From NCBI GenBank assembly GCA_947502885.1, contig CANNBP010000015.1, forward strand, positions 62,001-126,000: a stretch of DNA of 64,000 nucleotides, written 5' to 3'. This DNA is from an uncultured Aquimarina sp. Lineage in GTDB: Bacteria > Bacteroidota > Bacteroidia > Flavobacteriales > Flavobacteriaceae. A program made the translations under genes and the position numbers. The stretch's first letter is position 1. Each line of letters opens with the position of its first letter. The notes under the pieces are model-generated. The model was not told where the DNA came from. It saw only the letters and a list, made by a program, of their open reading frames with translations, and did no database searches. Shown piece by piece: positions 26,900 to 37,400 of this stretch.

Positions 26900-26930
26900 G
26901 GCCTTTCACTAATAGTGAAAGGCCTTTACT
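26900..26930 (+). terminator. intrinsic terminator after the small secreted protein
   Basis: An 11-bp perfect stem (GGCCTTTCACT at 26900-26910 and its complement at 26914-26924) with a 3-base loop is followed by a weak T-rich tail (TTTACTTT). It is 30 bases after the stop codon. Confidence 0.8.
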
Positions 26931-26945
26931 TTGTTATAAAAGTGC

Positions 26946-26953
26946 TACTTTTG
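26946..26953 (+). promoter_or_regulatory. -7 promoter element of the DUF1569/PaiB-like pair
   Basis: TACTTTTG is an exact TAnnTTTG match 29 bases before the ATG at 26983. A TTTG lies at 26930-26933, but the spacing (12) is too short. The -33 element is therefore weak or missing. Confidence 0.45.
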
Positions 26954-26982
26954 ATACTACATCAACTTAAAAGTAGTTAGAT

Positions 26983-27426
26983 ATGAAATCTCTCTTTGAT
27001 CAGGATACCTATACCGAAATTGAACAACGAATACATCTGCTTTCAAGCACCAATATACCATCTTGGGGAAAAATGAACGTTTCTCAAATGCTCTGTCATT
27101 GTAAATACCCTCTAAAAATAGCTTTAAAAAATAACCTACCAAAGGTAAAACCGAACCTTCTAGCCAAGTTATTCTTTAAAAAATCCATGTATAATGACAA
27201 ACCCTGGCGAAAAAATCTTCCTACTCATCCTCGTCTTAAAGTAATCGAACCAAAAGTATTCGAAACAGAAAAAACAGAATTGCTCGAGTTGGTTTCTATA
27301 TTTTTTAAACAAAGAGATAAAAAAGATTGGGCTCCTCACCCTATATTTGGTAATTTTACTCCCGAGCAATGGGGTCAATTGCAATACAAACACCTCAATC
27401 ATCACCTTCAACAATTTAACGTATAA
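26983..27426 (+). CDS. DUF1569 / DinB-like protein
   Basis: A 147-residue cytoplasmic protein that fits DUF1569, a branch of the DinB/YfiT four-helix metal-binding fold. Visible landmarks are WGKMNVSQMLCHCKYPLKIAL (about residues 27-47), where the histidine follows a helix, and the C-terminal HPIFGNFTPEQWGQLQYKHLNHHLQQF, where H-x-x-HH is the expected ligand cluster. The reaction is unknown; relatives include thiol transferases. The PaiB-like gene starts 5 bases after its stop. Confidence 0.8.
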   Translation: MKSLFDQDTYTEIEQRIHLLSSTNIPSWGKMNVSQMLCHCKYPLKIALKNNLPKVKPNLLAKLFFKKSMYNDKPWRKNLPTHPRLKVIEPKVFETEKTELLELVSIFFKQRDKKDWAPHPIFGNFTPEQWGQLQYKHLNHHLQQFNV

Positions 27427-27431
27427 TTTCT

Positions 27432-28031
27432 GTGTATCCACCTAAACATCACCAAGAGAATAATTTAGACAATATCAAGTTAGTAGCAAAATCTTTCCCC
27501 TTTGCTACCTTAATCTCTGTAAAAGAAAACAAACCTATTATCACTCATGCGCCTCTCATTTTTAAACAGGACAAGCTGGTAGGTCATATCGATAAAAACA
27601 ATCCACATGCTGATATCTTAAAAAATGAACACCCAATAACTGTTATTTTTCAAGGACCACAAGCCTATATTTCTCCTTCTATTTACACCACAAAACAACT
27701 CCCCACATGGAATTACTTAATTGCTCATGCAAACGGAGTGGTGAAAGAAATTGATGATCCAAATATCATTAAGCAATCCATAGTTAATATGACAGCATAT
27801 CTTGAAGCTCCTGATCATAAATTTGTGATAGCACTTAATGACCCAAGAATGGATAGATTAGTGCCTCACGTTCATGGTTTTGAAATTGATATTAAGCAGT
27901 GGGAAGGGAAATTTAAACTTAGTCAAGATAAAATCCCAGCTGACATTGATGCAGCTAAACATTCACTTATCAAAAGTAATCAAATAGACATTCAAGATTT
28001 CATAAATGATATCTTTGAAGCACATTTCTAG
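27432..28031 (+). CDS. FMN-binding protein, PaiB family
   Basis: A 199-residue split-barrel flavin-binding protein related to Bacillus PaiB, a negative regulator of sporulation and protease genes, though many members may be simple flavin enzymes. It begins at GTG 27432 (reading MYPPKHHQ), and the family-typical MYxPxH start supports this non-ATG codon. NNPHADIL and PTWNYLIAHANG (about residues 92-103) fit the PaiB core. It lies 5 bases after the DUF1569 gene and overlaps the convergent mpl stop by four bases. Confidence 0.88.
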   Translation: MYPPKHHQENNLDNIKLVAKSFPFATLISVKENKPIITHAPLIFKQDKLVGHIDKNNPHADILKNEHPITVIFQGPQAYISPSIYTTKQLPTWNYLIAHANGVVKEIDDPNIIKQSIVNMTAYLEAPDHKFVIALNDPRMDRLVPHVHGFEIDIKQWEGKFKLSQDKIPADIDAAKHSLIKSNQIDIQDFINDIFEAHF

Positions 28032-29386
28032 TTTTCAAACCAATTTTTCACTTCATCAAAATCTAACCCACCGTAATTGCCGCTACTCATTAATAACAAC
28101 ACAGAATCTGTAAACTTTTTTTCTTGTAAGTGCCCCTTAAAGTCATTAGGATCGGTATAAATTACCAAATCACTTCTATTAAAAGCCTGAGCAATTTGTT
28201 CTTTACTAACTTCTTCTAGTTGTTTGATTTTAACTGCATGAGGAGAATAAAATACAATTGCTTCATCTGCTGCATTCAAAGTACTTTCATACTCTTTTAA
28301 AAACTCAGCATTAAGACTACTATATGTATGTAATTCTAGACAGGCCACCACCTTTTTATTAGCATATTGCTCTTTAACAGCTTGAGTCGTAGCCTTTACT
28401 TTAGAAGGGCTATGAGCAAAATCCTTATACGCTACAGAATGCTTGTTCTCTGCAATCTTCTCTAGCCGTTTTGAAGCTCCTTTAAACGATGCAATAGCTT
28501 CGTAAAAATCATCTTCATCGATACCCATATGCTGGCAAATCCATTTTGCACCGGCAAGATTATTTAAATTATGGGCACCAAAGACCTCAATTGGCATTTC
28601 TCCTTCTGGAGTATCTAGTAGCGTTTCTCCATCTTTAACAGCATAGTTTGGTGTGGTATATGCAAATTTACGCAATGGTTTCTCAACTAGTTCCGCCAAC
28701 TCTTTCACCTCTTTATCTTCTTCATTATAAACCAGCGCACCTCCATTAACAATAGAGTTCATAAAAATCCTAAATTGATCAACATAGCCATCGTATGTAG
28801 GGAACACATTTATATGATCCCATGCAATCCCGCTCACCAATGCGATATTTGGTTGATACAGATGAAATTTTGGCCTTCGATCTATTGGAGAAGAAAGATA
28901 CTCATCACCTTCTAATACCATAAAATCATTTTCCTCTGTAAGGTGTACCATTGTATCAAAGCCTTCTAATTGAGCACCTACCATGTAATCAACTTCTTTT
29001 TCATGATAATGTAGCACATGCAAAATCATAGAAGTAATTGTAGTTTTACCATGCGAACCACCGATTACTACTCTAGTTTTGTTTTTGGATTGCTCATATA
29101 AAAACTCCGGATAAGAGTATATTTTCAAGCCTAATTCTTGTGCTTTAATAAGCTCTCTATTATCCTCTTTGGCATGCATACCCAGAATAATCGCATCAAG
29201 GTCATTTGTTATCTTTTCGTCATACCAACCAAATTCATTTGGTAACAATCCGTAACGGTCTAATCGGGATTTTGAAGGTTCAAAAATAGTATCATCACTT
29301 CCTGTTACTTGATATCCTTTTTGATGTAATGCTATGGCTAGGTTATGCATTGCACTCCCTCCAATAGCTATAAAATGTACACGCAT
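28028..29386 (-). CDS. mpl: UDP-N-acetylmuramate:L-Ala-gamma-D-Glu-meso-DAP ligase (Mpl)
   Basis: A Mur-ligase-family enzyme that reattaches recycled murein tripeptide to UDP-MurNAc. It is cytoplasmic and ATP-dependent. The 452-residue protein starts MRVHFIAIGGSAMHNLAIAL (UDP-sugar domain), with the ATP loop GGSHGKTT (109-116) and the downstream signature LEGDEYLSSPIDRRPKFHLY (about 179-198). The N-terminal signature and length favour Mpl over MurC. It converges on the PaiB-like gene with a four-base overlap. A TATCTTTA box (29409-29416) overlapping an 8-bp inverted repeat lies just upstream. Confidence 0.9.
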   Translation of the reverse strand: MRVHFIAIGGSAMHNLAIALHQKGYQVTGSDDTIFEPSKSRLDRYGLLPNEFGWYDEKITNDLDAIILGMHAKEDNRELIKAQELGLKIYSYPEFLYEQSKNKTRVVIGGSHGKTTITSMILHVLHYHEKEVDYMVGAQLEGFDTMVHLTEENDFMVLEGDEYLSSPIDRRPKFHLYQPNIALVSGIAWDHINVFPTYDGYVDQFRIFMNSIVNGGALVYNEEDKEVKELAELVEKPLRKFAYTTPNYAVKDGETLLDTPEGEMPIEVFGAHNLNNLAGAKWICQHMGIDEDDFYEAIASFKGASKRLEKIAENKHSVAYKDFAHSPSKVKATTQAVKEQYANKKVVACLELHTYSSLNAEFLKEYESTLNAADEAIVFYSPHAVKIKQLEEVSKEQIAQAFNRSDLVIYTDPNDFKGHLQEKKFTDSVLLLMSSGNYGGLDFDEVKNWFEN

Positions 29387-29685
29387 AGTTTACTCTTAAA
29401 TCAGAGAGTAAAGATAAAAATTAATCCAATATCAAAAGGATTTTAGATCGCTCCTTTGTACAACCTTCTGATTCTCTAAAAAAGTTTATTCCAAATACAA
29501 ATGCATATACATTTAAAACCAACTTCAGAAATAGGCAAAAACCTACATTTATTTTGTTAACAAACACACTTAATCCAAAACAACAAACTGTTAATCAGTA
29601 TTTTACCCATAAAATCTTTATCTTAGATGTACCAACACGGTGTATAACCGCATTTAATTATTATATAACTTTTAAAACCAATCTA

Positions 29686-31026
29686 ATGAAAAAAATGAGC
29701 ATACTATTTATAGTATTCACCTTTTTTATGGCGGGATGCGATAAAAAAGAAACCGATTTTGCCGAGTCTACCCCATCATCAATGGCCACAACAGCAACTT
29801 CTAAAACCTCAGCTTCAAAACCAAATATTTTACTAATCATTGCAGATGATATGGGTGTCGATGCAACTCCAGGTTATTCTATTGGTGCTACGAAACCTAA
29901 CATGCCAAACTTACAAAGCCTTGCTACTAATGGCTTAACCTTTGACAATGCTTGGGCATACCCGAAATGCTCTCCCACCAGAGCTTCAATGCTTACAGGA
30001 AAATACGGCTTTCATACCGGTGTTCTTAATGTAGGAAATCACATCTCATTATCTGAAAAATCTCTGCAGACCTATTTAGATGACAACTCAACCACATATA
30101 GTCATTCAATTATTGGTAAATGGCACTTATCAAATGGATTAAATGATGCCGAAGTCATGGGAGCAGATTACTATGCCGGTTATTCTGGTGGAGCTGTTTC
30201 AAATTATTACAATTGGAATCTTATTGAAAATGGGCAATCATCTTCTACAACAGAATATTGCACATCAAAACTAACCGATTTGGCTATCTCTTGGATAAAT
30301 CAACAAAACCAACCTTGGTTTTGTTGGCTCGCTTATAGTGCTCCTCATACACCATACCACCTACCTCCTACTAATATGCACTCACAAGGAAATCTACCTA
30401 CTGATCAAGCCAGTATTAGTGCCAACCCAACTCCATATTATATGGCAATGATTGAAAGTATAGATCATGAAATTGGTAGAATCCAAGACTCTATTCCCAC
30501 TTCAGTTTTAGATGATACTGTAATTATATTTATTGGTGACAATGGAACGCCAAAAGCGGTATTACAGTCTCCATATGGAAGTAATCAAGGAAAAGGTAGT
30601 TTGTTTAAAGGTGGGGTTAATGTTCCTTTAATTGTTTCAGGAAACGGGGTTACGCGCATAAATGAAAGAGATCCAAGCTTAGTCACCAGCACTGATTTAT
30701 TTGCAACAATAGCAGAAATCGCTGGAGTAAATCAAACCACCTATGAAAATAGTGTTAGTTTTAAATCTACATTTTCTTCTGGCAACTCTTTCCCCAGAAA
30801 TCATTGTTACTCAGAAATCACAGACCCTTCAAAACCTGCAAAATCTGGTTATACAATTGCTAATGATCAATATAAAGTAATTCAGTTAGATAATGGAGTC
30901 CAAAAGTTCTATGATTTAACCGTAGATCCTTATGAAAGTAATAACATCAAAAAAAGAAACCAAACTCCAGCACAAAAAAGTGCTAAAAATGCATTAGTGG
31001 CTGAGGCAAATTTAATTCGCCAATAG
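29686..31026 (+). CDS. lipoprotein sulfatase, type I (formylglycine-dependent)
   Basis: An arylsulfatase-fold enzyme that removes sulfate esters, typically from algal polysaccharides in marine flavobacteria. The start is ATG 29686 (MKKMSILFIVFTFFMAGC) with lipobox Cys18, giving 446 residues; the upstream 44 codons of the open frame look non-coding. The N-terminal motif KPNILLIIADDMG provides metal-binding aspartates. The formylglycine site is CSPTR (Cys95) within KCSPTRASMLTGKYG. C-terminal GDNGTPK and YDLTVDPYESNNI are typical. It stands alone, with no glycoside hydrolase, lyase or maturation enzyme next to it. Confidence 0.93.
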   Translation: MKKMSILFIVFTFFMAGCDKKETDFAESTPSSMATTATSKTSASKPNILLIIADDMGVDATPGYSIGATKPNMPNLQSLATNGLTFDNAWAYPKCSPTRASMLTGKYGFHTGVLNVGNHISLSEKSLQTYLDDNSTTYSHSIIGKWHLSNGLNDAEVMGADYYAGYSGGAVSNYYNWNLIENGQSSSTTEYCTSKLTDLAISWINQQNQPWFCWLAYSAPHTPYHLPPTNMHSQGNLPTDQASISANPTPYYMAMIESIDHEIGRIQDSIPTSVLDDTVIIFIGDNGTPKAVLQSPYGSNQGKGSLFKGGVNVPLIVSGNGVTRINERDPSLVTSTDLFATIAEIAGVNQTTYENSVSFKSTFSSGNSFPRNHCYSEITDPSKPAKSGYTIANDQYKVIQLDNGVQKFYDLTVDPYESNNIKKRNQTPAQKSAKNALVAEANLIRQ

Positions 31027-31420
31027 AAAACTACTTAATCACAGTAAAATATATTCTGTCAATACTAACCTAAAAATTAATTCATGTTAGCATTGACAGG
31101 ATATTTAAATTTCGTCATCACAAGCCTATGTAAAAACTAATTAACAATGATTTAAAAAACGCTGTTCCCTAACCCTACCTATTCGTTAACTAAACAAAAT
31201 CAGCTTTTCCCTAATTTAATATTTTCAATATCCTTATTTAGTATTTTATTAGTATCCAAAACAGATTTAACTATGTATTTTGTTTATTGGGAACAAAACT
31301 GTTGTACCTCACTTCAAATGCGTAGATTTATAATACTATTTACAATCGGACTAACGTTATAACATATAGAATTGGCACAACACTTGTTTTCTTTTGTTTA
31401 CAACACCAAAAACACTTATA
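31027..31420 (+). other. intergenic region before the alpha-2-macroglobulin-like gene
   Basis: This 394-base gap holds the hairpin at 31052-31103. After that it is AT-rich with no recognisable gene remnant. A TTTG and a TATTTTG-like box near 31275-31285 hint at a promoter, but the match to TAnnTTTG is imperfect. Confidence 0.4.
31052..31103 (+). terminator. long imperfect hairpin after the sulfatase gene
   Basis: CTGTCAATACTAAC (31056-31069) pairs with GTTAGCATTGACAG (31086-31099) with one mismatch, and the stem extends outward by about four pairs including a G-U. The 16-base loop and the weak T-content after the stem make it an unusual terminator. It may instead protect the 3' end of the sulfatase mRNA. 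Confidence 0.45.
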
Positions 31421-34400
31421 ATGAAAAAGAATATCATCCTTTTTATATTATGTATATCTAATTTATATTTTATGAATGGTCAAAATGATTATCAAAATGA
31501 ATGGAAAAAGGTTCAAACTTTTGACCAACAGGGGTTACCTAAATCTTCACTAGAGGTAATTGAGACCATATACAATAAGGCTAAAAAAGAAAAGAATGAT
31601 AACCAAACCATAAAAGCGTTTCTTTACAAATCCAAATATCTACTTACTCTTGAAGAAAACGCCCAACTTACAATCATATCAGATATTAAAAAAGAAATTG
31701 ACGAAAGTGAATTTCCTAAAAAAAATATTTTAGAAAGCATTCTAGCCAATTTGTATTGGCAATATTTTCAACAAAACAGATGGAAATTCTACAATAGAAC
31801 CAAAACTTCAAGCAAAGTAGATCAAAAAGATTTTAGAACTTGGGATCTAGAAACATTATTTGCAGAAGTGCATTTACATTATCAAAAATCTATTAAAAAT
31901 GGTGTTTTAGCTCAGCAAACAGATCTTAAAAAGTTTGACAATATTTTACACAAAGAAGAAGGATCTAAAAAATATCGTCCAACACTTTATGATTTTTTGA
32001 TTCACAATGCATTAGACTTTTACAAAACTCCTGAGACAAATATCACAAAGCCTTCGTATGCATTTACTATTAACGATAACAAGTATCTGCAAGAACACAA
32101 GGCTTTTTCTTCTTTAAAAATAGAAACACAAGATTCATTATCCTTACAATATAATGCCTTAAAACTATATCAAAACTTAATTAAATTTCATTCTAGAAAC
32201 AAAAACATTGATGCACTTACAGAAGCTAATCTAGAACGTATCAAATTTGTAGCTACTAACACTGTATTTGTAGACAAAAACGAAGCGTTGTTACAATGTC
32301 TTCTTGCAGAACAAAAAAAAATTGAATCACATGTATCTTCAGGTTTATATGGTTATGAAATAGCTAAAACATATAGAGATCAAGGCAATAGCTATATCCC
32401 TAAAGAGAATGAAACACATCAATGGAAGTTTAAAGATGCCCTAGCTATTTGTGATGCTGTAATCAACAAATTCCCTAATTCGAGAGGAAGTAATAAATGT
32501 CTCGCATTAAAAAGTCAAATCCTTCAAAAAGGCCTAAACATAAAGACAGAAAAGTATGTTCCTATACTAAAACCATCACGTGTATTAATATCCTATAAAA
32601 ACCTTGAAAAGCTTTATTTCAAAGCTTTTAAAATAACTCTTACACAATTAGAAAGTCTAAATAGACTATATAAAGTACCTGAGAAAATTCAGTTCATTAA
32701 TAATCTACAGGTAAGTAAAAGCTGGGAAGCAAAATTGCGTAACGAAAAAGATTACCAAACTCATACAACAGAGATACTCGTGCCAAAAATGGATCATGAC
32801 ACTTATTTGATTTTAGCAAGTGAGTCACAAGATTTATCTAATAACAAAATGTTTTCTTTTGGTGACGTACAAATTACAAATTTAGCATTAGTCGAAAACA
32901 AGACTCCCAGAAAAACAATTTATCAAGTCTTAGACCGAAATAATGGCGCTCCCATTTCCAATGCAAAAATTCACTTAACCACAGATAAGCAAAGAAGACA
33001 TGGTAACAATCAATTAGATAAAGTTTTAACTACAGATGATAAAGGGCAAGCTTCTATAGAAGTAAGTAGTTATCTTTATAACATTGATGCTTTGGTGACT
33101 TACCAAAATGACGAAGCTTTATTTAAAGGATATTACCTCAATCAATCTTATAATCCTGAAGGAGAAAATAAAACTCGTAATACTACATTTTTATTTACTG
33201 ATCGTAGTATCTATAGACCTGGACAGACGGTTTATTTTAAAGGAATTATGATGTCCTCTAACGGAAAAGATCAATTTACTGTTTCTCCTAATCAATCTGC
33301 CACTGTTACCTTAAGAGATGTAAACAATCAAGAAGTAAAGATTTTAAATTTTAGAACCAACGAATATGGATCTTATAGTGGTGAATTTATTTTACCATCT
33401 TCGGGACTTACTGGCATATACACTCTTCAGACCAATACGTATGAAACTACGTCTATCTCTGTTGAAGAATACAAAAGACCTAAATTTGAAACCACATTTA
33501 ACCCAGTCACAAAAACCTATAAATTAAATGACAATATCAAACTTACAGGTACTGCAACAGCATATGCTGGAAGTGCCATTAGCGATGCAAAAGTAGTTTA
33601 TAAAGTACATCGTCAAGTACGATACCCTAGTTGGTGTTATTGGTATCCGAGGCATTCATCTGAGTCACAAGAGATCACTCATGGTGAAACCAAAACTAAT
33701 GAAAAAGGAGAATACAGTATTGATTTTAAAGCAATTCCAGATCTCAATGTTTCTAAAAAAGACGCTCCTGTTTTCAATTATGAAATTACCGCAGATGTAA
33801 CAGATATTAATGGAGAAACCAGAAGCTCTTCTACCATTGTAAATGTTGGTTATCATTCTCTTATAGCCAGCATAACGATCAATAGTATAATAGACAAAAT
33901 ACAAAACGACAATACCTTGTCTATAACTACAAAAAACCTTAACAATGAATTGATTGGCTCGTCTGGAACCTTAAAAATACATAAGTTAGAAGCTCCCAAT
34001 AAACCATTGCGATCTCGCCCTTGGAAAGCTCCAGATTATAAAAGTTTTAAGAAAGATGAGTTCAATACACTTTTTCCGCATGAAGCTTATGACAATGAGC
34101 ATGATTACAGAACATGGAAAAAAGGCAAACTCGTATTCGAAAAACCATTTTCAACTTTGGCAGGAAAAAACAATGAAAAAGGATCACAAGATCTATCTCT
34201 TGGCACAATTAAATCCTGGGAATCCGGTAAATATATCATCGAGTTATTTACTAAGGATAGATTTGGACAAGAAGTAAAAGATATTCGATATACGACGGTA
34301 TATAGTCAACAAGATAAGACAAGCACCGATAATCAACTATTCGAAATTAGCACAAACAAAGATTCTTATACTATTGGAGATGAAGCAATAGTAAAATTCA

Positions 34401-37400
34401 GTTCGGCTTCTGAGGACATTACGATTACTGTGGACATCGAAAAAAACTATAAAATCATAGATACTAAATTAATTAAACTTTCAAAAAATAGTAAAACGAT
34501 CAAAATACCTGTTCTCAAAGAAGACCTCGGAGGTTTTTCTGTTAGCTATAGTTATGGTAATTATAATAGTTATACAAATGGAGCCGTAACCATAAGTGTT
34601 CCTTACGAACCAACAGAGTTGAGCTTAAAAACCAAAACATTTAGAGATAAATTACAACCGGGGCAAGATGAGACGTGGAGTTTTACTTTTGAAGGTCCAA
34701 AAGGAGCAAAAGTAAGTGCAGAGTTACTTGCCAGTATGTATGACGTTTCTTTAGATCAGTTTAAATCTCACGAGTGGTATTTTCACCCGATCAATAGACC
34801 TGTATATAGTATTTTAAGTAGAAGAAATGCTAATCAAAGTTATGGAATAACGGCTTTTAGATTACAAAACCTAAACACTATTAATCATCACTATAACGAA
34901 CCAGGATTTGATCGATTAAATTGGTTTGGACTTTATTTTGGACAACAATTTTATGGTATTCGAAGCAAAAGTCGTAGAAATCCTAGATTAGAGCAAGCTG
35001 CACCCATGATGATGAAATCTGCTGCAGAAGGAGCCCCTCAAGATGATGCCGAATTAGAGGAATCGGCTGTTGCAAATGAAGTTATAGATGGTTTAATAAA
35101 TAGTGATACCGTAGAAACCAAAAATCAAACTGATAAAAAACCTTCCTTAAAAGGTGTGGCAATTAGAAAAAACTTACAAGAAACGGCTTTTTTCTTTCCT
35201 AAGCTTACCACAGACAAAGAGGGTAATGTAAGCTTTAATTTTACTGCTCCAGAAGCTTTGACGCAATGGAAACTACAGTTATTAGCACATACTAAAAACA
35301 TGAATACTACTGTAACATCTCTTGAAGCAGTAACTCAAAAAGAACTGATGATATTACCCAATCCTCCAAGGTTTCTTAGAGAAGGTGATAAAATTACTTT
35401 AAGTTCAAAAGTATCTAATCTAACAAACAAAGATCTTAACGGCACAATAGAATTACAACTTGTTGATGCTTTTACAAATAAAGCTATCGACACAAAACTA
35501 CATAACACCAATGCGCAGCAAAACTTTGTTGTAAATGCAAAAGGAAACACCAACATTTCTTGGGAATTACAAATACCCGATAATGTACAAACTGTGCAAT
35601 ATACAATTGTAGCCAAAGCTGGAGATTTTTCTGATGGTGAACAGAATGTACTTCCTGTACTAAGTAATAGAACACTAGTAACCGAAACTTTACCCATGTG
35701 GATACGTTCTAATCAAACCAAAACATTTACACTAGACAAATTAAAAAAGGTCAATTCTAATACTTTAAAACATCATAAACTCACACTAGAGTTAACCTCT
35801 AATCCAGCATGGTATGGAGTACAAGCACTCCCCTACCTTATGGAAGCACAATACAAATGTTCTGAGCAGATTTTTTCTAGATACTATGCAAATAGTTTAG
35901 CGAGTCATATTGCTAACTCTAACCCAAGAATAAAGCAAGTTTTTGATCAATGGAGATCTAGTGATGCTCTATTAAGTAATCTAGAAAAAAATCAAGAATT
36001 AAAATCTCTTATTATCGAAGAAACTCCTTGGTTAAGAGATGCTCAAAGCGAAACAGAACAAAAAAAGCGAATTGCACTTCTTTTTGATCTTAATAAAATG
36101 AATTCAGAACTACAAGCATCTTTACAACAATTAAAGCAAATGCAATATGGTTCTGGTGGTTTTCCTTGGTTTCCGGGAGGTCGTGAAAACCGATTTATCA
36201 CTCAACATATTGCTATTGGTTTTGGTCATTTAAAAAAACTTGGCGTTACAAGGCTTGGTACTAATGATTCTAGCATGCTTCAAAGTGCGGTTCAATTTCT
36301 TGACAACGAATTTGTAAAAGAATATCAAAAACTTAAAAAGTACTGCGAAAGAAACAAAATTGATATGGCCAAAAATCATTTGAGTTATTCGCAAATACAT
36401 TATTTATACATGCGTAGCTTTTTTACAAATATCAAAAGATCTAACGCTACTAATGAGGCCTGGCGATATTATCTTGATCAATCTCAAAAGTATTGGTTAA
36501 AGCAGAGCTTATATACCCAAGGATTACTAGCTCTCATAACACATAGAAATGGAGACAGCACTACGGCCAACAAAATCCTTAGATCTCTAGATGAAAAAAG
36601 TATCACTAATGAAGAGTTAGGCATGTACTGGAAATCAAATACTGGCAGCTGGTTCTGGTATCAAGCACCAATAGAAACACAATCTTTGTTAATCGAAGTT
36701 TTTTCTGAAATCGAGAAAGAGCCAAAACGCACCGAAATTGTTGACAACTTAAAAATTTGGTTGCTTAAAAATAAACAAACCAACCGCTGGAAAACCACCA
36801 AAGCAACTTCTGATGCAGTCTATGCACTACTATTACAAGGAAGCGATTGGTTATCTGTGACCGAGATGGTTGATATTACATTAGGTAATCAAAAAATTGA
36901 CCCAAGCACTATTGAAGATGTAAAGGTTGAAGCCGGAACAGGTTATTTTAAAACATCTTGGGCGGGTAGTGAAATACAGCCCGAAATGGCAACAGCAAAG
37001 ATTACTAAAAAAGGTAAAGGCATTGCATGGGGAGCTTTGTATTGGCAATATTTTGAGGATTTAGATAAAATCACCTCAGCAAAAACTCCGTTATCGCTTC
37101 AGAAAAAACTTTTCTTAAAAAAGAATACCGCTACTGGTGAGCAAATTACAGAAGTAACCTCGGCTACCCAATTAGAATTGGGTGATTTGATACGGGTTCG
37201 AATCGAGTTAAGATCTGATCGCGCAATGGAATTTGTACATATGAAAGATATGCGAGCTTCTGGTTTCGAACCAATAAATGTGATCTCTCAATACAAATGG
37301 CAAGACGGATTAGGGTATTATGAAAGTACTAGAGACGCTTCGACAAATTTCTTCTTCGACTATTTACCAAAAGGAGTATTTGTTTTTGAATATGACTTAC

